From JBDNFP01 sp041689775 (GTDB taxonomy: Bacteria > Bacteroidota > Bacteroidia > Cytophagales > Spirosomataceae): a stretch of DNA of 13,336 bases. The stretch covers positions 1 to 13,336 of the forward strand of contig JBDNFP010000227.1 of NCBI GenBank assembly GCA_041689775.1, given 5' to 3'. The translations under genes were made by a program, and so were the position numbers. Positions 9,159-13,336 of this stretch are shown here, in pieces (positions within the stretch are counted from its first letter, which is position 1; every line of letters starts with the position of its first letter). A model generated the notes under the pieces. It was not told the DNA's origin. It searched no databases and saw only the letters and a list, made by a program, of their open reading frames with translations.

Positions 9159-9166
9159 TATTTTTG
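9159..9166 (+). promoter_or_regulatory. candidate promoter -7 box for the HIRAN gene
   Basis: TATTTTTG matches TAnnTTTG exactly, 112 bp upstream of the chosen ATG. Upstream TTTG (9129-9132) and TTG (9143-9145) are present, but their spacers (26 and 13 nt) fall outside the usual range, so only the -7 box supports the call. Confidence 0.4.
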
Positions 9167-9248
9167 GTTACAATTTATTACTATTTATGAACATAAAGGA
9201 CATAAAATTAAACAACGCTGGACATTGCAAATATCGTCAGAAGTTCAT

Positions 9249-9282
9249 TCATTTGTAAGAAAGTCTGTAATTTTACAAATGA
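9249..9282 (+). promoter_or_regulatory. 10-bp inverted repeat spanning the HIRAN gene start codon
   Basis: TCATTTGTAA (9249-9258) and TTACAAATGA (9273-9282) are perfect reverse complements with a 14-nt spacer. The right arm contains the chosen ATG (9279-9281), so in mRNA the hairpin would bury the initiation codon. As DNA it could equally be a repressor operator. Confidence 0.45.
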
Positions 9283-9737
9283 TATACTTGGTTCTCTTGT
9301 TGCTTTTTACAGCATCGGTAGTTTTATACCGGATAATTAAGTATATCAAAACACCTACCATCAACCCCATAGAAGAGGAACTTAACAGAATCAGGAAGAA
9401 GGAACAGTACACCCGTGTGGTACTTGTGGCTGGGCTACTCTACCACGATTACCAGCAGGCTCTATCAGAAGGATTCATTACGCATATTTCTCATTTCCGC
9501 TTGTGCCGGGAGTCTACTCCTAACGATGATCCGCTTGCTGTGTCCATTTATTGTGGCCGTTTCAAAATAGGGTTTGTACCCACCCGGTTTTCCGAAGAGA
9601 TCGCTAATGAACTAGATGCTAGCCAAACTATAAAAATATCGTTACAAGGGCATTACCCTCATAAAATAATTTTTGAGCAGTTAGAAGTGAAACTTATCAA
9701 CGAAACCCGCAAGTCTATCCTTGCGCTTTCCGCCTAA
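9279..9737 (+). CDS. membrane-anchored HIRAN-domain protein
   Basis: Protein of 152 residues. Residues 1-18 are one hydrophobic helix followed by basic RIIKYIK, which predicts an inner-membrane anchor with the C-terminal part in the cytoplasm. Residues ~47-138 match the HIRAN domain, known from HLTF/Rad5 helicases and from bacterial proteins, where it binds DNA, including 3' ends of single strands in HLTF. Readable signatures are the opening VAGLLYHDYQQAL, then RLCREST-PNDDPLAVSIY (the usual L-RE-N-yDpnAiaVy) and FKIGFVPTRFSEEIANEL (the usual G-iGYvPr-lA--L). I start at 9279. The frame runs back to 9090, but that extension overlaps the helicase coding start on the other strand and looks non-coding. 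The neighbour is a divergent SF1B helicase, so a functional link is possible but only inferred. The domain is degenerate enough that a profile search is needed to confirm it. Confidence 0.7.
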   Translation: MIYLVLLLLFTASVVLYRIIKYIKTPTINPIEEELNRIRKKEQYTRVVLVAGLLYHDYQQALSEGFITHISHFRLCRESTPNDDPLAVSIYCGRFKIGFVPTRFSEEIANELDASQTIKISLQGHYPHKIIFEQLEVKLINETRKSILALSA

Positions 9738-9796
9738 TAAAAAGAATCGATTTACACGTTTAATAAATTGTCATGCCTTTTAGACAACATTTTTTC

Positions 9797-9804
9797 TATA
9801 TTTG
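9797..9804 (+). promoter_or_regulatory. candidate promoter -7 box before a short hairpin unit
   Basis: TATATTTG matches TAnnTTTG. It lies 36 bp before the strong terminator hairpin and 166 bp before the lipoprotein ATG. The nearest TTG (9768-9770) leaves a 26-nt spacer, longer than usual. Confidence 0.35.
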
Positions 9805-9810
9805 AATTCA

Positions 9811-9871
9811 AAATCTAATTTAGAGGAGGGATATTTAGGAAAACCTGTTTCGTATGGAGACAGGTTTTTTT
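9811..9871 (+). ncRNA. candidate ~60-nt small RNA or terminated leader
   Basis: A TAnnTTTG box at 9797-9804 predicts transcription from about 9811. A strong intrinsic terminator ends the unit at about 9871. Between them are an A/T-rich 5' part and the purine-rich segment TAGAGGAGGGATATTTAGG (9821-9839). No plausible peptide is encoded. It could be an independent small RNA, an attenuated leader of the downstream lipoprotein gene, or simply the 3' end of the HIRAN transcript. Confidence 0.25.
9840..9871 (+). terminator. intrinsic terminator downstream of the HIRAN gene
   Basis: AAAACCTGT (9840-9848) pairs with ACAGGTTTT (9860-9868), and the inner TTC/GAG extends the stem to 12 bp with a 5-nt loop. 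Seven T (9865-9871), then G and six more T, follow. Confidence 0.85.
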
Positions 9872-9969
9872 GTTTTTTAAAACTACCCATCGGCTTTCCG
9901 GCACAATTATTTTCCTTGATTAAACTTTGGGAAAAAAATATCAAACCGTTTACATTCAAATGAATCGCT

Positions 9970-10500
9970 ATGAAAATCATAAAAAATATCACCGTTCTGG
10001 TTTCACTACTAATTTTTACGCAGTGTGCCACTACCACGCCGGTTCGGAACCAAAGCACCTCCACACCCAATGCCCGCATTGATAATCAATCGACTGGTGC
10101 ACAACCCAATGCCACGACGATGGAAACTTCCTGCCCATTGGAGAAAATACAATGGCTGTATGCCAGTAAGCAGTTTGATCCTACAAGACAAAAAGAAATC
10201 GCTAAACAGATTTCCATCTCGGCCCAAACCGATGCCACTACCTTAGATCGAATGGCTTCAAACAACAATAATACCCCCCTCAATATTTCATCTTCGTTGA
10301 AGGCAACCGTCGATAAGCTCGCCATCAACCGTACCCCCGTGAGTGAGGAATTTTACAAGCAGTACGTCAATAGTCGTCTCGCCATGTGTGCTATCGTGGA
10401 TGCTATTAGGAATGGCTCCGTCAAGAAAGAGGAGAGCTCCAAAATTGCCGGAAAGAGCTTTAAGGATGTGGAGGAGTCATTTGGAAAGTTAAAGGACTGA
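9970..10500 (+). CDS. probable lipoprotein of unknown function
   Basis: No family is recognised. The 176-residue product begins MKIIKNITVLVSLLIFTQC: a basic N-terminus, a hydrophobic core and then Cys19, consistent with a lipoprotein signal. The residue before Cys is Gln, unlike the usual Gly, Ala or Ser, so the lipobox is atypical. Residues 20-53 are a Ser/Thr/Asn/Pro/Gln-rich linker with no acidic residues right after Cys19, so it lacks the Bacteroidota surface-export signal. The rest (~54-176) is mostly helical and polar, with Cys55 and Cys140 as the only other cysteines, a possible disulfide pair. The xylanase gene starts 58 bp downstream on the same strand with no clear terminator between, so they may be co-transcribed. 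A TAAACTTTG near 9924 resembles a -7 box but has one extra spacer base. Confidence 0.65.
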   Translation: MKIIKNITVLVSLLIFTQCATTTPVRNQSTSTPNARIDNQSTGAQPNATTMETSCPLEKIQWLYASKQFDPTRQKEIAKQISISAQTDATTLDRMASNNNNTPLNISSSLKATVDKLAINRTPVSEEFYKQYVNSRLAMCAIVDAIRNGSVKKEESSKIAGKSFKDVEESFGKLKD

Positions 10501-10531
10501 GTATATCAAGGACACTCCGTTTCTTTTCTAT

Positions 10532-10550
10532 CGTCGAAACGATTTCAACG
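10532..10550 (+). promoter_or_regulatory. candidate operator, 19-bp near-palindrome before the xylanase gene
   Basis: CGTCGAAA-CGA-TTTCAACG: 8-bp arms with one mismatch around a 3-bp centre, ending 8 bp before the xylanase ATG. The size and symmetry suit a dimeric repressor site, but there is no regulator gene in the window to tie it to. Confidence 0.3.
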
Positions 10551-10558
10551 TAATTACC

Positions 10559-11647
10559 ATGGTAAAAAAGATTCTGCTGCTGTCGTGTTTCTTATTCTCA
10601 CTCTTCATCGCCAAAGGGCAACAGGTATCTCAGCAGGATAAACGAGGACTCAAAGACTATTACCGTGGCTTTTTCCCCATAGGAGTGGCGGTTTCTCCCG
10701 GTGCTCTAAAAGTTGGGGATGAAGCTGAATTAATAAAGAAACAATTCAGCAGTCTTACGGCCGAAAATGTCATGAAGCCCCAGCCCATCCATCCCAAAGA
10801 AAAGGAATTCAATTGGGGACCGGCTGATCAGATTGTGGAGTTTGGCATGACAAACAACATGAAAGTAAGGGGTCATACCCTATGCTGGCATAACCAAACC
10901 CCCGACTGGTTTTTTGAAGGCGAGGACGGAAAGCCCGCTGGTAAAGAAGTGGTTCTTCAACGCTTGAAAACGCATATTGAGGCGGTGGTAGGCCGTTATC
11001 AAGGCAAAGTATACGCTTGGGATGTAGTCAACGAAGCAATCGTTGATGCACCAGGCGAGACTATCTACCGAAATACCAACTGGTACAAAATAGTAGGAGA
11101 AGAATATGTAGCCAATGCATTCGAATACGCCCACGCGGCTGACCCGGATGCCCTACTTTTTTATAATGACTACAACACCATTTTCCCCGGTAAACGTGAA
11201 CGCATATTTCAACTAGTGAAGGGTCTGCTCGATAAGGGAGTACCTATCCACGGAATTGGCATGCAAGGTCACTGGTCCGTCACCACCCCAATCGCTGCCG
11301 AACTCGAAAATACGATCACAAAATTTGCGAGCTTGGGGCTCACTGTCCAGCTCACAGAATTGGATATCTCCATCCACGATAAAGGGGAATCGCGCCGTGA
11401 GCTTACGGCTAGCGACACTACTACCTTTACCGCGGAAAAAGAACAAAAGCAAGCCGATCAGTACGCGTTGATCATGGAAATACTAAGGAAAAATAAAAAG
11501 AATATTTCGGGGGTTACCTTCTGGAATATATCTGACCGTCATTCCTGGCTGGACAATTTTCCGGTTAAAGGCCGTAAAGACTACCCATTACTCTTCGACC
11601 AAAATCTGCAACCCAAGAAGGCCTATTGGAGAGTGGTCGACTTCTGA
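10559..11647 (+). CDS. secreted endo-1,4-beta-xylanase, glycoside hydrolase family 10
   Basis: Retaining endo-xylanase that cleaves internal beta-1,4 bonds of xylan. The 362-residue product has a signal peptide at 1-20 (KG, then QQ) and a single GH10 TIM-barrel module filling the rest, with no carbohydrate-binding module. GH10 landmarks in order are: SSLTAENVMKP (64-74), RGHTLCWHNQTPDW (104-117), VYAWDVVNEA with the acid/base Glu159, FYNDYN (201-206), GIGMQGHW (232-239), QLTELDIS with the nucleophile Glu267, and VTFWNISDRHSW (319-330). All catalytic and subsite residues I can check are present, so it should be active. No LPxTG or T9SS sorting tail is seen. The gene is not inside a recognisable polysaccharide utilisation locus: no SusC/SusD, transporter or other xylan enzyme lies in the window. 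It may form an operon with the upstream lipoprotein. The end is 12 bp from the stop of a convergent broken outer-membrane gene. Confidence 0.95.
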   Translation: MVKKILLLSCFLFSLFIAKGQQVSQQDKRGLKDYYRGFFPIGVAVSPGALKVGDEAELIKKQFSSLTAENVMKPQPIHPKEKEFNWGPADQIVEFGMTNNMKVRGHTLCWHNQTPDWFFEGEDGKPAGKEVVLQRLKTHIEAVVGRYQGKVYAWDVVNEAIVDAPGETIYRNTNWYKIVGEEYVANAFEYAHAADPDALLFYNDYNTIFPGKRERIFQLVKGLLDKGVPIHGIGMQGHWSVTTPIAAELENTITKFASLGLTVQLTELDISIHDKGESRRELTASDTTTFTAEKEQKQADQYALIMEILRKNKKNISGVTFWNISDRHSWLDNFPVKGRKDYPLLFDQNLQPKKAYWRVVDF

Positions 11648-11661
11648 TGAATCCGACCACT
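11632..11661. terminator. possible convergent hairpin overlapping both stop codons
   Basis: AGTGGTCG (11632-11639) and CGACCACT (11654-11661) are perfect complements with a 14-nt loop. The hairpin covers the xylanase TGA and part of the TAG of the facing gene. There is no T-run on either side, so termination ability is doubtful. Confidence 0.3.
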
Positions 11662-12154
11662 AGAAATTGGTCCTGATCCCGAAAGAAATCTGTGGGCTCG
11701 CAAACAGGAAACCCGGTAGTAATTCCGCGTAACCTCCTCCTTCCAAAAAGAAGGACGATGCCTTGGCCCTCGAAAAGTATTCCAGGCCAACAGTAGCAGT
11801 TGGACCAAACGATATAGTACGTGAATAGGCATCCACACTGCTTAACTGATCAAGGTAATAGTGTCGGGAGTTGACTTGCCCACCCGCTCCGGCGTAGGCT
11901 ATCATGCAATTATTCAGGATCGGGGCATACCAGATGTAGCTGATATTGGCCATATATCCGACCGAGCGATATTCCCCTTTCCGATACACGCGGTTTTTAG
12001 CAATTAATCCTCCGTAGGTGCCTACGGTAATATCCAAGGCATTTCTCTCCCCATACTTTCTAATGTTCAGTCCGGTCGGTTCGCCTACCTTGAAACCAAA
12101 CGCCCAACGTTGGGTTTGAGCTTGTGAGGAAACAGAAAGTATTGAAAGGTGGAT
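11660..12154 (-). pseudogene. outer-membrane beta-barrel protein gene truncated at its 5' end by an IS element
   Basis: The readable frame gives 164 residues. It starts inside a signal peptide (IHLSILSVSSQA, then QTQRW), so Met and a few basic and hydrophobic residues are missing. The mature part looks complete: FGFKVGEPTGLNIRKYG, alternating strands such as SVGYMANISYIWYAP and FFLEGGGYAELLPGF, ending QISFGIRTNF with the terminal aromatic residue of an outer-membrane barrel. Its size fits a small 8-stranded barrel. The triplet just upstream in frame, TGA at 12155-12157, is both the stop of the transposase frame and the outermost bases of the IS30 terminal repeat. The promoter and start codon are therefore separated from the body by the element. 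A TTG at 12035-12037 could serve as a late start but would remove the signal peptide. The family and function are otherwise unknown. Confidence 0.8.
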
Positions 12155-12172
12155 TCAAGTAATAAATGCAAC
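12155..12172. repeat. left terminal inverted repeat of the IS30 element
   Basis: Seventeen of 18 positions match the complement of 13319-13336. Its outer three bases (TCA on plus) are the TGA stop codon of the transposase frame, so coding runs to the very end of the element. Confidence 0.85.
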
Positions 12173-12336
12173 ACCCTGGCTATTTAGGGTAGCGTTTTGA
12201 AAAACTTCATCGGGTGATCGGAACCCGAATCTCTTCCTGGGTCTTTGGTTTAAAATGTCCACGACTTCGCTAACTCTCTGTTCCGTGATACGGTCAAAAT
12301 TCATTCCTTTCGGAAAGTATTGCCTGACTAGCCCGT

Positions 12337-12352
12337 CGCAACGGCGATCCGA
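12337..12352 (-). repeat. 16-nt mini-hairpin insert 5 (in Asn codon of ENLNG)
   Basis: Coding-strand TCGG-ATCG-CCGT-TGCG. Three of four stem pairs form (outer T-T mismatch). It splits the AAC codon after A, just past the catalytic Glu in ANENLNG; removal restores ENLNGLVRQ. It differs from insert 2 at only two positions. Confidence 0.75.
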
Positions 12353-12370
12353 TCAAATTTTCGTTGGCTC

Positions 12371-12386
12371 GGCACCGGCCGGCCGG
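12371..12386 (-). repeat. 16-nt mini-hairpin insert 4 (in Gly codon of WERGAN)
   Basis: Coding-strand CCGG-CCGG-CCGG-TGCC, stem 4/4 paired. It splits the GGA codon after the first G, four codons before the catalytic Glu; removal restores YHSWERGANE. The tail is identical to that of insert 3. Confidence 0.8.
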
Positions 12387-12473
12387 CACGCTCCCAGCTG
12401 TGGTAGGGTTTTGCAAAATAGCAGTCTACTTCTAGTTCTTCCGATACTTTCTTGTGGTAGGCAAACTCCTTTC

Positions 12474-12489
12474 GGCACGGGCCGCCCCG
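12474..12489 (-). repeat. 16-nt mini-hairpin insert 3 (in Gly codon of TTDNGKEF)
   Basis: Coding-strand CGGG-GCGG-CCCG-TGCC, stem 4/4 paired. It splits the GGA codon after G, immediately past the second catalytic Asp; removal restores TTDNGKEFAYH. Confidence 0.8.
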
Positions 12490-12521
12490 CATTGTCGGTT
12501 GTGACGGTGTGAAGGAGTGCC

Positions 12522-12537
12522 CGCATCGGCGGTCCGA
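12522..12537 (-). repeat. 16-nt mini-hairpin insert 2 (in Lys codon of ADWKALLHT)
   Basis: Coding-strand TCGG-ACCG-CCGA-TGCG, stem 4/4 paired. It splits the AAG codon after AA, 26 nt before the GAC of the second catalytic Asp; removal restores LADWKALLHTVTTDN. Confidence 0.8.
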
Positions 12538-13184
12538 TTCCAGTCGGCCAGCAGCTCGACAGCCTTGGCCTGCACAACGGCGGCTTCCTTGCTTTCCACA
12601 TAGCCCATTTTCAACATCCCTGTGGCTCGATCGTTGATCGTCAGCAGGGCCCCTTTATGGTTCTTGCCGATCACCAGATCCATATCGCCCACCCGTTGCT
12701 TTTGCTCAACGATCCTCGGACGCTGGTCAATGTCGACACGATCTTTGATCTGGCCCCTTTTTCCCTTCAAACTGCCCCGTTTGGCATATTTCTTCCCCTT
12801 AGTCCGCAAAGGACAGTACAACCGCCCGCCCCGCTTCTTGTCGGTCCACACGTACTGGTAAATCCGCTCAGCGCAGACGCATTCGATCCCATGCCGCTTG
12901 GCTTCTCCAGCGATCTGTTCAGGGCTGAAGTCCATTTCTAGCTTGCCCTTCACGTACGCTTCAATGCCAACCGTAAAGCGCCTTTTCTTGGGCTTTGACT
13001 TCTGCCGCTCGTCCCTTTTTCGTTGAGCCTGCTCGGGTCGATAAGCCCCGCTACGGCCATCGCTGTTACGAGCTAGCTCCCGGCTGACTGTTGATTTATG
13101 GATGCCTAGCTGATCGGCAATTTTGCATTGTGTTTGACCTGCACTAAGCAATTCGAAAATTTGGTACCTTTATTCCAGTGTCAC

Positions 13185-13200
13185 GGGGCCGCCCGCGCGG
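13185..13200 (-). repeat. 16-nt mini-hairpin insert 1 (between codons 3 and 4)
   Basis: Coding-strand CCGC-GCGG-GCGG-CCCC, stem 4/4 paired, with the same loop as insert 3. It lies between CAT and GTG; removal gives MSHVTLE, the usual N-terminus of this IS30 group. The boundary could shift by one base without changing the protein, and the tail differs from the others, so this is the least certain of the five. Confidence 0.65.
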
Positions 13201-13231
13201 ATGGCTCATGCTTCTTTTGAGTTTGGCGACC

Positions 13232-13239
13232 CAAAAGTA
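13232..13239 (-). promoter_or_regulatory. candidate transposase promoter, -7 box
   Basis: On the minus strand TACTTTTG matches TAnnTTTG, 22 bp upstream of the transposase ATG. This gives a leader of only ~15 nt, downstream of the 48-bp palindrome. No TTTG is found at the expected upstream distance. Confidence 0.4.
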
Positions 13240-13256
13240 TGAAGTTTTCTGACGCC

Positions 13257-13304
13257 GCCCGGCAGCCCTGATTTGGGCCATGGCCCAAATCAGGGCTGCC
13301 GGGC
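13257..13304. repeat. 48-bp perfect palindrome inside the IS30 right end
   Basis: All 24 base pairs match around the centre between 13280 and 13281 (core TGGGCCATGGCCCA). On the plus strand six T follow (13305-13310), the form of a strong intrinsic terminator firing outward. On the minus strand it would be a hairpin in any readthrough mRNA entering the transposase gene from outside, a common IS device against activation by neighbouring promoters. Confidence 0.85.
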
Positions 13305-13318
13305 TTTTTTAAACGACC

Positions 13319-13336
13319 GTTGCGTTTATTACTTGA
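13319..13336. repeat. right terminal inverted repeat of the IS30 element
   Basis: The complement reads TCAAGTAATAAACGCAAC, matching the left end with one T/C difference. It ends at the final base of the window, so a longer repeat cannot be excluded. Confidence 0.8.

Larger units (their letters stand above)
12155..13209 (-). pseudogene. IS30-family transposase, interrupted by five 16-nt inserts
   Basis: DDE transposase. The start is ATG at 13207-13209 and the stop TGA at 12155-12157: 1055 nt, which is not a multiple of three. Removing the five 16-nt inserts (12337-12352, 12371-12386, 12474-12489, 12522-12537, 13185-13200) leaves 975 nt, one 325-codon frame. It reads MSHVTLE, stop, RYQIFELLSAGQTQCKIA, then the helix-turn-helix IHKSTVSREL, FSPEQIAGEAKRHGIE and ERIYQYVW. 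The catalytic core has GDMDLVIGKNHKGA, TTDNGKEFAYHKKVSEEL and YHSWERGANENLNGLVRQYFPKG, and the end is LNQRPRKRFGFRSPDEVF. DDE residues are the Asp of DLVIG, of TTDN, and the Glu of ANEN. Other faults are TAA (13170-13172) where the family has Gln in LEQRY, a likely C-to-T change, and a two-residue gap in GDM--DLVIG where relatives usually have Glu plus one residue. As ordinary DNA it is dead; the otherwise clean codons are striking. Confidence 0.85.
12155..13336 (-). mobile_element. IS30-family insertion sequence, ~1182 bp
   Basis: The ends are an 18-bp inverted repeat with one mismatch: TCAAGTAATAAATGCAAC at 12155-12172 and the complement of TCAAGTAATAAACGCAAC at 13319-13336. Between them lies one IS30-type transposase gene on the minus strand filling nearly the whole element. 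The length fits the family (about 1.0-1.25 kb). The left end falls in the signal-peptide codons of an outer-membrane gene. The right end coincides with the last base of the window, so target duplication cannot be checked; this may be a contig edge within a multi-copy element. Its base composition is more GC-rich than the flanking genes, largely because of the five 16-nt inserts and the long palindrome. Confidence 0.88.

Noticed and set aside
9090..9278. Extension of the HIRAN frame back to an ATG at 9090
   Set aside because: It overlaps the helicase N-terminus antisense, puts the -7 box and inverted repeat inside coding sequence, and adds 63 residues with no HIRAN-like content ahead of a natural signal-anchor.
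9854..9880. Eight-codon ORF (METGFFVF) in the terminator hairpin
   Set aside because: It lies in the stem and T-run of an intrinsic terminator, so it is almost certainly not translated.
12353..12601. Second overlapping ORF as an IS3-like orfB with programmed frameshift
   Set aside because: The frame changes occur at 16-nt inserts rather than a slippery site, and the sequence is IS30-type, a family with a single ORF in this group.
12255..12941. Plus-strand ORFs across the IS (12255-12512, 12622-12861, 12657-12941)
   Set aside because: They are antisense to the transposase codons, have no family resemblance, and reflect its GC-rich third positions.
12432..13151. A 239-residue stand-alone transposase from ATG 13151
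   Set aside because: It starts inside the recognition helix region and its C-terminus after LADWN is frame-shifted nonsense caused by the insert at 12522-12537; the gene is better described as one interrupted frame.
12155..13336. CRISPR-like interpretation of the regularly sized 16-nt repeats
   Set aside because: The intervals between inserts are 18, 87, 32 and 647 nt and consist of transposase codons, and the repeats differ in sequence; there is no array.

Overview
The window looks like chromosome of a Bacteroidota bacterium, probably of the Cytophagales/Spirosomaceae type (inference). Signs are: porin-like outer-membrane barrels with signal peptides cut before Gln and a C-terminal Phe, a ~930-residue LeuRS of the length usual in that phylum, several upstream TAnnTTTG boxes (the Bacteroidota -7 promoter element), and an IS30-type element. 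Most of the window is ordinary housekeeping and envelope DNA; the unusual part is the last 1.2 kb.

Layout. The left edge cuts into a small secreted protein made of two ~46-residue repeats. A 38-bp perfect palindrome separates it from convergent leuS (441-3236, minus). Then come a small outer-membrane barrel protein (3553-4221, plus) with its own terminator, and an 833-residue outer-membrane protein (4359-6860, minus) with barrel-like regions at both ends and a ~230-residue coiled coil between. Next is an SF1B (UPF1/SMUBP-2-like) helicase (7203-9110, minus), divergent from a short membrane-anchored HIRAN-domain protein (9279-9737, plus). A promoter-hairpin-T-run unit that could be a small RNA follows. 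Then come a probable lipoprotein (9970-10500) and a secreted GH10 endo-1,4-beta-xylanase (10559-11647), with no SusC/SusD genes nearby.

Right end. A small outer-membrane protein gene (11660-12154, minus) has lost its first codons because an IS30-family element (12155-13336) lies inside its signal-peptide region. The element has 18-bp terminal inverted repeats with one mismatch, and the window ends on its outer edge. Its transposase looks badly broken, but the damage is highly ordered. Five separate 16-nt insertions, all GC-rich, each read as a 4-nt stem, 4-nt loop, 4-nt stem and 4-nt tail. Stem positions change in a compensatory way between copies. Removing exactly these five 16-mers (80 nt) joins all fragments into one 325-codon frame with recognisable IS30 motifs (TTDNGKEF, YHSWERGANENLNGL). 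One nonsense codon (TAA at codon 8) and an apparent 2-residue gap beside the first catalytic Asp remain. I know of no described element of this kind, though I cannot search. It is the main candidate for something new: a family of 16-nt mini-hairpin insertion sequences, or less likely a translational-bypass system.
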